This document shows positions 7,620 to 16,092 of a DNA stretch of 64,000 nt, one piece after another (positions within the stretch are counted from its first letter, which is position 1; every line of letters begins with the position of its first letter). This stretch comes from an uncultured Clostridia bacterium (lineage in GTDB: Bacteria; Bacillota; Clostridia; TANB77; CAG-508), in the NCBI GenBank assembly GCA_934130285.1, contig CAKOXT010000002.1, positions 330,811 through 394,810 of the forward strand, read 5' to 3'. The position numbers were made by a program, and so were the translations under genes. The notes beneath the pieces were generated by a model. That model made no database searches and was not told the origin of the DNA. It saw only the letters and a program-made list of their open reading frames with translations.

Positions 7620-9434
7620 TCAACGAATCTTTTGTATGATTGTTCTGCCAGAGGTTCTTCTGAAGTGCAATCTGTGATTGCAGAGATTTTCGATATCTTG
7701 GTGAGTAGCCAAGAAGAGAATTCTCTTTTTATCACGATTGCAGTAGGCAATGATAAATTGTAAAACTTTCAAAGCGTCAGCATTATCATCGTCATCAGCT
7801 TCTGCATCGAGACCAGAAGTGCATTCATCTAGTGCAACAATATCAATGTCTGGATTTAGCCAAAACAAAATCTTTGACACAATGAGACGTTGTTTTTGGC
7901 CTTTGGATAGACTGTTTACCGTATTTTCTTGTAACCATGTCCAGAAGTCTTTGCATTGTTCGGAAATTTCCTGGTAAAGTTTCATTTCTTTGAGGATATA
8001 TTCCATTTTTGCTAATTCGTCTGGTGTAGGTTTGATACGTGTTTTTCCGTCTAAACAAAAGATTTCATCCCAGAGTGGCATGCTTCCAAAATCTATGCTT
8101 TCATCGTAGTAAACGTAGTTTACTGGAGTGATTTTGGATTGCTTTACTTCTTTGAATCTAATACGTTTTGTGGTTACTTTTAGAAAAGTCGATTTACCAC
8201 TTCCACTTGCTCCGGTTAAAGATACACAATCACCTTTTTCAAATGACAAATTTCGGTCAAGAATTAATCTAAAGGATTTGTCATTTTCGGATGTTTCAGC
8301 ATATGCAATTTCAAAAGGAGAGATGTTTAGCGAATTTATTGATTCGGTTTTTTCTTCTTTTTGAAGATTGTAGATGTTAAGAATGTTTTCCATCATGGAA
8401 ATTTCTTTTTCTAAAACATCCCATTTTTGAGATCTTTCGGTTATGATTCTCAAAATGTTTTCAAAAGATCTGATTGCAGTATTGTAAACAACAAGTGTTG
8501 CTGCTAATCCTGCCACGGTAGAAAGATCGATTTTTCCACTACCGTACACATAGCTTAAGATTAGAATACAAGAGAATGCAATGTGCACTAAAGTAGAGAT
8601 TATGTTTGTTTTGAAATCTTTTGTTATCAAAGTTTTCTTCGTTTCAAAGTGGCTTTGACTAATAGAAGTATACCTATTTAAACGAGTTTCTTGATCTTGA
8701 GAGATGATTGGAACAACTCTCAAAATGTCGTTTTTAAGTATGGACTTCTCATTTTTAAATTTGCGATCTACCGTAGTAAATTTAGAATGTTGAATCCTGT
8801 CGTAGGTAAAACAAAGCAAAGATACTAAACTTGATATGCAAATAAATGGAATAAATAGATACTGAGGAATCGTATTATTGGTCAATATCGTTAACAACAA
8901 CATTATGAATGTCGTTATAATTTGAATAATGTTGACTATATAATTATTTTCTATGGTCCAGTAACTAACAAGGTAATTTCCAATACAACTTGTGATTTCC
9001 TCGTTTGTTGCTTGTTTCCACTTATTTCCTTCTTTCAGGAATACATTCCAACTTACTTTTGCCAAAATCTTGCTACCAATCATTGTTAAGGAATCTTCTT
9101 TTAAGAAGTCGAATTCAGTTGAAAGATTCTCATTCCATTGATTATAAACGAGACGTACGATTACTTGTGTGTCATACAGCATGTACAAAGCTATTCCCAA
9201 GATGCCCAATCCATGCTCGATAGCATAATTCCCGGCCAGGGTAAGATAGCTGAATAGTGCAAAAATGCAATTCATGATGAGAGCAGTCCTATTCAATTTT
9301 AGAGCTGTCTTTTTCAAATATTGTGGTTCTTCCAAGACTTTGTCTTTGATAAAGTCCCGACGAACAAAATCTTTAAGTAATTTACAAACCTCCCTACAAA
9401 ATTCGTTTCTTTGTGATTGATTGTTTTGAGCCAT
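7620..9434 (-). CDS. ABC exporter-like protein, fused membrane and ATPase domains, atypical motifs
   Basis: A 604-residue half-transporter of the type I exporter design. A membrane domain of about six segments (residues ~50-340) precedes an ATPase domain (~365-604). The ATPase has Walker A GASGSGKST, signature LSKGQ in place of LSGGQ, Walker B DIVALDE, D-loop SGLDAE and H-loop ATHQD. The Q-loop position reads YVYYDESIDF with no Gln, and an acidic insert DDDDNAD follows the D-loop. The substrate is unknown and no partner gene is adjacent. GAAAGGA precedes the ATG. Codon use includes many CGN arginines and C-ending codons, unlike neighbouring genes, which suggests acquisition. It is a single-gene unit between its own promoter and a terminator. 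Confidence 0.85.
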   Translation of the reverse strand: MAQNNQSQRNEFCREVCKLLKDFVRRDFIKDKVLEEPQYLKKTALKLNRTALIMNCIFALFSYLTLAGNYAIEHGLGILGIALYMLYDTQVIVRLVYNQWNENLSTEFDFLKEDSLTMIGSKILAKVSWNVFLKEGNKWKQATNEEITSCIGNYLVSYWTIENNYIVNIIQIITTFIMLLLTILTNNTIPQYLFIPFICISSLVSLLCFTYDRIQHSKFTTVDRKFKNEKSILKNDILRVVPIISQDQETRLNRYTSISQSHFETKKTLITKDFKTNIISTLVHIAFSCILILSYVYGSGKIDLSTVAGLAATLVVYNTAIRSFENILRIITERSQKWDVLEKEISMMENILNIYNLQKEEKTESINSLNISPFEIAYAETSENDKSFRLILDRNLSFEKGDCVSLTGASGSGKSTFLKVTTKRIRFKEVKQSKITPVNYVYYDESIDFGSMPLWDEIFCLDGKTRIKPTPDELAKMEYILKEMKLYQEISEQCKDFWTWLQENTVNSLSKGQKQRLIVSKILFWLNPDIDIVALDECTSGLDAEADDDDNADALKVLQFIIAYCNRDKKRILFLATHQDIENLCNHRLHFRRTSGRTIIQKIR

Positions 9435-9585
9435 CTTTTTTCATCCTTTCATATTTTGTGTGCAAAATTATTTGCGGGTGATGTCTTGAGTGAATAAACA
9501 ACACTGTGATATAAACATATGACTTAATAAGTCGAGTAAAAAATGAAATTATTCAAATTAAACTAAATGTATATATCATAAATTT

Positions 9586-9614
9586 ATTATAACACGAAAA
9601 GTTTACATAAACAA
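9586..9614 (-). promoter_or_regulatory. Probable promoter of the ABC gene
   Basis: Read on the minus strand: TTGTTT, 17 bp, TATAAT (plus-strand ATTATA at 9586-9591). This leaves a leader of about 145 bases in which I see no recognisable riboswitch. The rest of the 9435-9714 divergent gap shows only AT-rich sequence and a possible weak plus-strand promoter (TTGAAA at 9664, TATAAT at 9690, spacing 20). Confidence 0.45.
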
Positions 9615-9714
9615 CAAAACTGAGCAAATTTAAGCTTTAACTAAATTAGGAATTGAGATTTTATTGAAATCCTGATAAAATATATATACTATAATAATTA
9701 GAAGAGAGTTTGAT

Positions 9715-11073
9715 ATGGAAATAAAGAAAAATGAAATATATGAAGTTGAGATAATAGATAACGGATGTAATGGGGAAGGAATTGCTAAAATAGATGGTTT
9801 TACTGTTTTTGTTCCAAATGTGATTAAAGGAGAGAAAGTTGAAATAAAAATTCTAAAAGTATTATCATCACATGCATTTGCTAAGGTAGAAAAAATCAAT
9901 AGTATATCAGAATTTAGAAAAGAAGCTGATTGTGATACTTTTTCAAAATGTGGTGGTTGTTCGATGAGACATATGGAATATGTTAAAACATTAGAAATAA
10001 AGAGGAGCATAGTTGAAAGTTCGTTAAGAAAACAAGGAATTAGTGTTAATGTTAATCCAGTTATAGGAATGGACAACCCCTATTTTTATAGAAATAAGTT
10101 ACAGTATCCGGTGGGAATTAATGAACAAGGTGAGCCAGTTATTGGAGTGTTTGCACAACGTTCACACAGAATCATAGAAACGAAAAAATGCATGATACAA
10201 AATAAATTATTGCAGAATATTGCAAATGATATATTTGAGTTTATAAAGAATAATGATATTTCTGTATATGATGAGAAAAATCAAAGAGGACAGATACGTC
10301 ATTTAGTTTTAAGAATGGGTGTTAAGACTAATGAAGTAATGGTAACTATTGTTAGTAATGAAGAAAAAATTGATAAGGAAAATGAGTTAGTTAAATATAT
10401 TTCTGAAAAATATAGCGAGATAAAAACAATTGTTAAAAATATAAATTCTAAAAACACGAATGTAATATTAGGCAATAAAAATATTATTTTGTATGGAGAT
10501 GGATATATTTATGATGATTTATTAGGGTTTAAATTTAAAATATCTCCAATGTCATTTTATCAAGTTAATCCAATTCAAACAGAAAAGCTATATTCTACAG
10601 CTATTGAAAAAGCGGAATTAAATGGAGATGAAACAGTGTTTGATTTATATTGTGGGATTGGAACAATTGGAATTTGTGCTTCAAAAAATATTAAGAAGTT
10701 ATATGGAATTGAAACAGTATCACAAGCTATTGAAGATGCTAGAAGAAATGCAAAAGAGAATGGTATTAAAAATGCAGAATTTTTTGTTGGTGATGTTGAA
10801 AAAGAATTGCCAGAATTTATAGAAAAAAATAATATTAGTGCTGATATGATTTTTATTGATCCGCCAAGAAAAGGTTGTGATAAAGTTGCTTTAGATACAA
10901 TTATGAAAATTTGTCCTAAGAAAATTGTTTATGTTAGTTGTAATCCTGCAACATTGGCGAGAGATTTAAAAATCTTAAGTGAGAAGTATGATATTGGCGA
11001 TGTTACACCTGTTGATATGTTTCCTTTTACGAGTCATGTGGAGTGTGTGGCAGTGTTACAATTAAAAAATTAA
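9715..11073 (+). CDS. rlmD: 23S rRNA (uracil-5-)-methyltransferase, RlmD/RumA/TrmA family
   Basis: SAM-dependent enzyme that puts a 5-methyl group on uridine in 23S rRNA (U1939 type) or, in some Firmicutes, two sites. It has an N-terminal TRAM RNA-binding domain (residues 1-60), an iron-sulphur cluster motif with Cys73, Cys79 and Cys82 plus a fourth Cys in TKKCMIQ, a SAM-binding domain (FDLYCGIGTIGI) and the DPPRKGC and SCNPATLARD motifs with the catalytic cysteine. Length 452 is normal. Firmicute homologues may be RlmD, RlmC or the dual-function RlmCD, and sequence inspection cannot separate them. It is followed by a run of Nudix genes and may start that operon. Confidence 0.92.
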   Translation: MEIKKNEIYEVEIIDNGCNGEGIAKIDGFTVFVPNVIKGEKVEIKILKVLSSHAFAKVEKINSISEFRKEADCDTFSKCGGCSMRHMEYVKTLEIKRSIVESSLRKQGISVNVNPVIGMDNPYFYRNKLQYPVGINEQGEPVIGVFAQRSHRIIETKKCMIQNKLLQNIANDIFEFIKNNDISVYDEKNQRGQIRHLVLRMGVKTNEVMVTIVSNEEKIDKENELVKYISEKYSEIKTIVKNINSKNTNVILGNKNIILYGDGYIYDDLLGFKFKISPMSFYQVNPIQTEKLYSTAIEKAELNGDETVFDLYCGIGTIGICASKNIKKLYGIETVSQAIEDARRNAKENGIKNAEFFVGDVEKELPEFIEKNNISADMIFIDPPRKGCDKVALDTIMKICPKKIVYVSCNPATLARDLKILSEKYDIGDVTPVDMFPFTSHVECVAVLQLKN

Positions 11074-11123
11074 GGTAAGTTGCATGATGAATAAAATTTG
11101 AATTAAAAATTAAGAGGTGTTTT

Positions 11124-11660
11124 ATGGAATATATAGATATTTTTGATGAAAATAATAATTCAATAGGAGTAGTAAAAGAAAAGCAAAAAGCGCACGAAGA
11201 TGGTAACTTTCATAGAACAGCACATATTTGGATAATAAATGATAAAGATGAACTATTGTTACAAAAAAGAAGTGCTAGTAAGAAATCACATCCTAATTGT
11301 TGGGATATATCTGGAGCAGGACACATAAAAGCCGGAGAAAATGTAATTGCTGGAGCACTTAGAGAATTAAAAGAAGAATTAGGAGTAGAAACAAAAGAAG
11401 AAGATTTACAACATATTGTAACAATAAAAAATACAAAGGATCCAAAAAATATGGAATTTCAATATGTATATCTATTGAGATGTAACAAAAAAATAGAGGA
11501 TTATGCTTTTGAAGATGGAGAAGTATCAGAGGTTAAGTATGTTTTTTATGAGGATTTAGAAAAGAGGGTGGAAGAGAAAGTTGAAGGATTGTTGTTACAT
11601 GACGAAGAATTCCAAAAGTTATTTGAATATATTAGAAATATAGATAAGAATAAAGCTTGA
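11124..11660 (+). CDS. Nudix hydrolase, YfcD / IPP-isomerase-like subgroup
   Basis: A 178-residue Nudix protein with a complete Nudix box, GHIKAGENVIAGALRELKEE followed by LGV, fitting Gx5Ex7REUxEExGU. The preceding block HRTAHIWIINDKDELLLQKR and the HPNCWDISGAGH segment resemble the YfcD and isopentenyl-diphosphate isomerase type 1-like branch. The substrate cannot be read from the sequence; a nucleoside diphosphate derivative or an isoprenoid diphosphate is possible. AAGAGGTG precedes the ATG. It lies 13 bases before a second Nudix gene, so the cluster is probably one transcript. Confidence 0.9.
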   Translation: MEYIDIFDENNNSIGVVKEKQKAHEDGNFHRTAHIWIINDKDELLLQKRSASKKSHPNCWDISGAGHIKAGENVIAGALRELKEELGVETKEEDLQHIVTIKNTKDPKNMEFQYVYLLRCNKKIEDYAFEDGEVSEVKYVFYEDLEKRVEEKVEGLLLHDEEFQKLFEYIRNIDKNKA

Positions 11661-11673
11661 AAGGACGATTATT

Positions 11674-12096
11674 ATGGATAATGTTGTTAGAGTCGGAATT
11701 GGAGTAATGATTTTAAGAGATAATAAAGTACTACTTGGACATAGATTATCGAAAAGAAAAGATACTGGAGGAATACAGGAACCAGATTGTTGGTCTTTAC
11801 CTGGTGGTAAGCAAGAAATGTTTGAAACTATGTTTGAGGGAGCTAAAAGGGAAATAAAAGAGGAGACTAATCTTGATATAGATGATTTAGTACTATTTGG
11901 AGCGTCTGATGATATTGCAACAGATCGACATTTTGTAACATTACAAATAGTTGCAAAATCTGCAAGTGGAGAACTAATTGCTATGGAACCAGAAAAAGAA
12001 GATAAATGGGAATGGTTTAGCTTAGATGATTTACCAAAGAATATATATACACCATCAAAAAAATTTATTAATGATTATATTAAAAAGACAAGATAA
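11674..12096 (+). CDS. Nudix hydrolase, MutT/NUDT15-like
   Basis: A 140-residue Nudix protein with the box GGKQEMFETMFEGAKREIKE followed by ETNLD. The sequence context (VRVGIGVMILRDNKVLLGHR at the N-terminus and DCWSLPGGKQE before the box) resembles small single-domain MutT/NUDT15-like pyrophosphohydrolases that clean damaged or modified nucleotides. The terminal Gly of the consensus is Asn here, a common variation. It is the second of four Nudix genes. No specific substrate can be claimed. Confidence 0.9.
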   Translation: MDNVVRVGIGVMILRDNKVLLGHRLSKRKDTGGIQEPDCWSLPGGKQEMFETMFEGAKREIKEETNLDIDDLVLFGASDDIATDRHFVTLQIVAKSASGELIAMEPEKEDKWEWFSLDDLPKNIYTPSKKFINDYIKKTR

Positions 12097-12130
12097 GATT
12101 ATAAAATATTTTAGATGTATTGAAAAGGTG

Positions 12131-12547
12131 ATGAAAGTGAAGAAATTAAATTTAGTAGTTGTTTTTAACCAAAAGATGGATCAAGTTCTTTTTTGTATTA
12201 GAGCAAAAGAACCATATAAAGGATTATATAATTTTGTCGGTGGAAAAGTTGAGAACGGTGAGTCTAATGATGATGCGGCATATAGAGAATTATTTGAAGA
12301 AACAGGTATTAGTCGTAATGATATAGAGCTAGAGCATTTTATGGATTTAAATTATTTTAAGTATGAAAATAATTTGCAGGTTTATTTTGGCGTTTTAAAA
12401 CATGATGTTGAATTAGTGGAAGAGAAGAATAAACTAGAATGGGTTGTGATTGATAAAAGCCTTTTGGATATTAATAAATTTGCAGGAAATTATAATATTC
12501 CACATATAGTAAAACAAATACAGGTTTATTTAGAAAATGGAATGTAG
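12131..12547 (+). CDS. Nudix hydrolase, MutT-like
   Basis: A third Nudix protein, about 138 aa, with the box GGKVENGESNDDAAYRELFE followed by ETG. The N-terminus KKLNLVVVFNQKMDQVLFC is the usual first strand. The start is uncertain: ATG 12131 directly follows AAAAGGTG, while GTG at 12137 has better spacing to AAAGG. A long in-frame extension back to 12026 overlaps the previous gene and is unlikely. Substrate unknown. It probably shares a transcript with its neighbours. Confidence 0.85.
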   Translation: MKVKKLNLVVVFNQKMDQVLFCIRAKEPYKGLYNFVGGKVENGESNDDAAYRELFEETGISRNDIELEHFMDLNYFKYENNLQVYFGVLKHDVELVEEKNKLEWVVIDKSLLDINKFAGNYNIPHIVKQIQVYLENGM

Positions 12548-12579
12548 TAATGATTTTATAATTATGAAAGGATTTTTTT

Positions 12580-13209
12580 ATGATGAAAAATGTAAATAAG
12601 GATTTAGTTGAATATATTGAGAAAGAGATTTTTCCTCTATATGATAGAAACGAATTCGCACATGGAATAAGTCATATAAAGACTGTAATAAGAAGAAGTT
12701 TGGAATTGGCTTCTAGATATGATGTTGATTTAAATATAGTATATACTGTGGCAGCTTATCATGATTTGGGACATTTTGTTGATAGAAAAAGACATGAAAT
12801 AATATCTGCAGAAATGTTTATGGAAGATGAGAATATTAAAAAATGGTTTAATAATGATCAAAGAACTATAATCAAAGAGGCTATTGAAGATCATAGAGCA
12901 TCTTGCAATCATGAACCACGAACTATATATGGTAAGATTGTAAGTACTGCGGATAGAACAATTATAGATATTGATGATACAATAAAAAGATCATATTCAT
13001 ATGGAAAAAAGAATTATATTGGTTTATCAGAGGAAGGACAAGTTGAAAGGGTATATCAGCATTTATTAGAAAAATATGGAGAGAATGGATATGCTAAAGT
13101 ATGTTTAGAAGATAAAGAGTATGATGAAGCCGTTGGAAAGTTGAGACAAGCTTTATCAAATAAGGAAGAGTTTTTAGAACGAACTAGAAAGGTTGTTAAA
13201 GATATATAG
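12580..13209 (+). CDS. HD-domain phosphohydrolase
   Basis: A 209-residue HD superfamily metal-dependent phosphohydrolase. The metal ligands are visible as the early HGISHIK segment (His28/His32) and AAYHDLGH (His60-Asp61), with later EDHRAS and a STADRT motif contributing the final Asp. Single-domain proteins of this type act on nucleotides or related phosphates. Its place among Nudix genes supports a role in nucleotide metabolism, which is inference. AAAGGA lies upstream of two adjacent ATG codons (12580 and 12583), and either could be used. Confidence 0.85.
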   Translation: MMKNVNKDLVEYIEKEIFPLYDRNEFAHGISHIKTVIRRSLELASRYDVDLNIVYTVAAYHDLGHFVDRKRHEIISAEMFMEDENIKKWFNNDQRTIIKEAIEDHRASCNHEPRTIYGKIVSTADRTIIDIDDTIKRSYSYGKKNYIGLSEEGQVERVYQHLLEKYGENGYAKVCLEDKEYDEAVGKLRQALSNKEEFLERTRKVVKDI

Positions 13210-13222
13210 AAGGAGAATAAAA

Positions 13223-13261
13223 ATGGAGTTAAAAGAAATACGTTATCAACTCTATCTTTAA
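13223..13261 (+). other. 12-codon mini-ORF with strong ribosome binding site
   Basis: AGAAGGAG is followed by an ATG and a 12-residue frame (MELKEIRYQLYL) ending in TAA, lying between the HD gene and the fourth Nudix gene. It may be a leader peptide or the remnant of a lost gene. Translation is unproven. Confidence 0.3.
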
Positions 13262-13309
13262 GTGTAGTTATAAAAGTTTGGGAGAAAAAGAGAAAATAGG
13301 AGGGTGTAT

Positions 13310-13849
13310 ATGAATTTAATAGCAAGAATAACTGATGAGGATATAGGAGAGGTTGCTGTAAATACAGAGAGTGAGAAGTCAAAAATAAGAAGAGGCGCAA
13401 GAGGAATTGTTGTTAGAGATGATGGAAGAATAGCTGTGTTTAATAAGGCTAATAAAAATGAATATAAACTTCCAGGAGGTGGTCTTGAAGGAAATGAAAC
13501 ACCAGAAGAGGCATTCAAAAGAGAAGTTTTAGAAGAAACTGGTTGTGAAGTTGAAATTATAGATAATCTTGGAATAACAGAAGAATATAAATCTTTTAAT
13601 GATTTTAGACAGACTTCATATGTTTTTGTTGGGAAAGTTTTAGTTGATACTAAGAAATTAGATGTTACAGAGAAAGAAAAAAATGAAGGTGCTAAATTGA
13701 TTTGGGAAGAGCCTGAAGAAGCTTTGGCTCTTATAACTAAGTGCATTGAAGAAATTGTTCCTTCTGAATATTCATCTGTTTATAGTACAAAGTTTGTTGT
13801 TTTGAGAGATAGAAAGATTTTAGAAAAGTATATCGAATTATATAAATAA
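13310..13849 (+). CDS. Nudix hydrolase
   Basis: Fourth Nudix protein of the cluster, 179 aa, with the box GGLEGNETPEEAFKREVLEE followed by TGCEV and the preceding IAVFNKANKNEYKLPGGG. It has an N-terminal extension (MNLIARITDEDIGEVAVN...) and a C-terminal part longer than minimal MutT proteins; such extensions often set substrate choice. The ATG at 13310 is chosen because TAGGAGGG ends 5 bases upstream; an in-frame GTG at 13304 lies inside that site. The substrate is unknown. Confidence 0.9.
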   Translation: MNLIARITDEDIGEVAVNTESEKSKIRRGARGIVVRDDGRIAVFNKANKNEYKLPGGGLEGNETPEEAFKREVLEETGCEVEIIDNLGITEEYKSFNDFRQTSYVFVGKVLVDTKKLDVTEKEKNEGAKLIWEEPEEALALITKCIEEIVPSEYSSVYSTKFVVLRDRKILEKYIELYK

Positions 13850-13880
13850 TATGTTTGTGAAAATATTGGTAAAACGGGGC

Positions 13881-13909
13881 TTGAAAATGTAATATAATTG
13901 TGATAGAAT
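13881..13909 (+). promoter_or_regulatory. Promoter of enolase
   Basis: TTGAAA (13881-13886), 17 bp, TAGAAT (13904-13909), about 90 bases before the eno start. Inside the leader, AAAGATATAT (13923-13932) pairs with ATATATCTTT (13940-13949), a hairpin near the 5' end that may stabilise the mRNA. Confidence 0.6.
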
Positions 13910-14001
13910 TTGAAACGGACTGAAAGATATATACATATAATATATCTTTAAATTCAAATATAATTATAAGTTAATTATAAATATTATAGGAGGTCGAAAT
14001 A

Positions 14002-15309
14002 ATGAGAGATTATTTAGAAATTGATGACGTAAAAGCTTTAGAAATTTTAGATTCTAGAGGAAATCCAACTGTTCAAGTTGAAGTAACTGCTGGTGGATAT
14101 AGCGGAGTTGCTATGGTACCATCTGGAGCTTCTACTGGAAGTTTTGAAGCTGTAGAATTACGTGATGGAGATGCTTCAAGATACTTAGGAAAAGGTGTTT
14201 TAAAAGCAGTAGAAAATGTTAACACAATTATTAGAGAACACGTTGTAGGAATGAACGTTTATGATCAAGTTCAATTAGATAAAGCTTTAATTGAATTAGA
14301 TGGAACTGAAAATAAAGGAAAATTAGGAGCTAATGCTACATTAGGTGTTTCTTTAGCAGTTGCTAAAGCAGCAGCAGCTTCTTTAGGAATGGAATTATAT
14401 CAATACATTGGTGGAACAAATGCTAAAACATTACCAACTCCAATGATGAATATTATGAATGGTGGTAAACATGCTGATTCTACACTTAGTGTACAAGAAT
14501 TCATGATTATGCCAGTTGGAGCTAAAACATTCTCAGAATGTATTAGAATGTGTTGTGAAATTTATCATAACTTAAAGAAAGTTTTAAAATCAAAAGGATT
14601 AGCTACTGGTGTTGGTGATGAAGGTGGATTCGCTCCAGATGTTAAAGATGAAGATGAAGCTTTAGCTTTAATTATGGAAGCTATTGAAAAAGCTGGATAC
14701 AAACCAGGTGAAGAAGTTTGCTTAGCATTAGACGTTGCTGCAACTGAAATGTATGATGAAGCTAAAAAAATCGGTGAAGAAGGAAAATATCATTTCTGGA
14801 AAATTGGTGTTACAAAAACTTGTGATGAAATGATTGCTTTCTATGAAGATTTAGTAAATAGATATCCAATTATCTCAATTGAAGATGGTTTATCAGAAGA
14901 AGATTGGGAAGGATGGAAAAAATTAACTGAAGCTTTAGGTGATAAAATTCAATTAGTTGGTGATGATTTATTCGTTACAAATATTAAAAGATTACAAAAA
15001 GGTATTGATTTAGGAGTTTCAAATAGTATATTAATTAAATTAAATCAAATTGGTACTTTAACAGAAACTTTAGATGCTATTGAATTAGCTAAGAAAAATG
15101 GAATGACAGCTGTTGTTTCTCATAGAAGTGGTGAAACAGAAGATACAACATTAGCTGATGTTGCTGTTGCTACAAATGCTGGTCAATTAAAGACTGGTGC
15201 TCCTTGCAGAACTGATAGAGTTGCAAAATACAACAGATTATTAAACATCGAAGATCAATTAGGTGATGTTGCTATTTATGCTGGAAGAAAAGGATTAAAT
15301 TTAAAATAA
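14002..15309 (+). CDS. eno: Enolase (phosphopyruvate hydratase)
   Basis: Glycolytic enzyme that converts 2-phosphoglycerate to phosphoenolpyruvate in the cytosol. The 435-residue sequence is complete and well conserved: LDSRGNPTVQVEV and the loop SGASTGSFEA at the N-terminus, GDEGGFAPD with the catalytic Glu, metal ligands in ALDVAATE, SIEDGLSEEDWEGW and GDDLFVTN, KLNQIGTLTET with the catalytic Lys, and the SHRSGETEDT signature. AGGAGG lies 8 bases before the ATG and codon use is strongly biased to a few codons, consistent with high expression. It is a single-gene unit with its own promoter and terminator. Confidence 0.99.
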   Translation: MRDYLEIDDVKALEILDSRGNPTVQVEVTAGGYSGVAMVPSGASTGSFEAVELRDGDASRYLGKGVLKAVENVNTIIREHVVGMNVYDQVQLDKALIELDGTENKGKLGANATLGVSLAVAKAAAASLGMELYQYIGGTNAKTLPTPMMNIMNGGKHADSTLSVQEFMIMPVGAKTFSECIRMCCEIYHNLKKVLKSKGLATGVGDEGGFAPDVKDEDEALALIMEAIEKAGYKPGEEVCLALDVAATEMYDEAKKIGEEGKYHFWKIGVTKTCDEMIAFYEDLVNRYPIISIEDGLSEEDWEGWKKLTEALGDKIQLVGDDLFVTNIKRLQKGIDLGVSNSILIKLNQIGTLTETLDAIELAKKNGMTAVVSHRSGETEDTTLADVAVATNAGQLKTGAPCRTDRVAKYNRLLNIEDQLGDVAIYAGRKGLNLK

Positions 15310-15320
15310 TTTAATATAAG

Positions 15321-15354
15321 AATGCTTTGAGAATCTTTCTCAAGGCATTTTTTT
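15321..15354 (+). terminator. Terminator after enolase
   Basis: A 12-bp stem, AATGCTTTGAGA (15321-15332) with TCTCAAGGCATT (15338-15349), followed by seven T. A palindromic repeat starts directly at the T-run. Confidence 0.9.
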
Positions 15355-15393
15355 ATGTTATAGGAAAGTTCTCTGAACTTCTATAATATAAAT
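15355..15393 (+). repeat. Terminator-abutting palindromic repeat, copy 1
   Basis: Directly after the terminator T-run comes ATGTTATAGGAAAGTTC, then TCT, then GAACTTCTATAATATAA, an imperfect palindrome. The same sequence occurs in intact or degraded form at 28737-28783 (minus), 37098-37142 and 42674-42716, each time right after a terminator. Confidence 0.75.
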
Positions 15394-15419
15394 ACTTTTT
15401 TCAAAAAGGAGGAATTTAA

Positions 15420-16004
15420 TTGAAAAGAATTGTTATGGCTTCTTCAAATAAAGGAAAAATAGCAGAGGCAAAAGAGATTATGGAAGATTATGAAATTATT
15501 TCATTAAAAGATGCTGGTATCGAGATTGATGTTGAGGAAGATAAAAATACTTTTGAGGATAATGCTAAGAAGAAAGCAGAAGAGATTGCTAAAACTTTGG
15601 AAAACTCAATTGTTATTGCTGATGATTCTGGTATAGAAGTTGCTTTTTTGGATGGCTTTCCAGGAGTTTATACTAAAAGGTGGCATGCTGGATCAGATAG
15701 AGAAAGAAATGAAGCAATATTAGAACGTATGAAAGGTGTGCCAAAAGAAAATAGAAATGTTAAATTTAGTACGGCAATTGGTATTTCTGATGGATATAAA
15801 ACTATTTCTGTTGTTGCAAGTTTAGATGGATTGGTGTCTGAAAACTGTAGAGGAGAAAATGGATTTGGATTTGATGAGATATTTGAATTAGCAGATGGTA
15901 GAACTTTAGCTGAATTGTCATCAGATGAAAAAAATATGATTAGTGCTAGAAAAAAAGCGTTAGAGCTAGCTAAAGATAGAATAAAAAATGAATTTGAAGT
16001 GTAA
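15420..16004 (+). CDS. rdgB: XTP/dITP diphosphatase, RdgB/HAM1 family
   Basis: House-cleaning enzyme that hydrolyses non-canonical purine triphosphates (XTP, dITP, ITP) to monophosphates. The N-terminal MASSNKGKIAEAKEI block, TFEDNAKKKAEEIA, the ADDSGIEV catalytic segment with FPGVYTKRW and the GFGFDEIF block are all present in 194 aa, the normal length. It starts with TTG, supported by AAAAGGAGG 7 bases upstream and by alignment to the family start. A repeat element lies between it and eno. Together with the Nudix cluster and the YjjX-like gene at 36457 it adds to a broad nucleotide-sanitation set. Confidence 0.95.
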   Translation: MKRIVMASSNKGKIAEAKEIMEDYEIISLKDAGIEIDVEEDKNTFEDNAKKKAEEIAKTLENSIVIADDSGIEVAFLDGFPGVYTKRWHAGSDRERNEAILERMKGVPKENRNVKFSTAIGISDGYKTISVVASLDGLVSENCRGENGFGFDEIFELADGRTLAELSSDEKNMISARKKALELAKDRIKNEFEV

Positions 16005-16033
16005 TTGAAATATTATGTAAATCGTGCTATAAT
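16005..16033 (+). promoter_or_regulatory. Promoter of the orphan gene at 16093
   Basis: TTGAAA (16005-16010), 17 bp, TATAAT (16028-16033). It overlaps the end of rdgB by position only. A 6-bp-stem hairpin, AGCTAT/ATAGCT (16063-16078), abuts the AAGGAGG site (16079-16085) and could limit ribosome access. Confidence 0.65.
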
Positions 16034-16092
16034 TTTATTGTATCTAATTAAATTATTCATACAGCTATGGCTATAGCTAAGGAGGTTGCAGC

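Noticed and set aside
8128..8364. Plus-strand ORF within the ABC gene
   Set aside because: It is antisense to the Walker A region and has no ribosome binding site.
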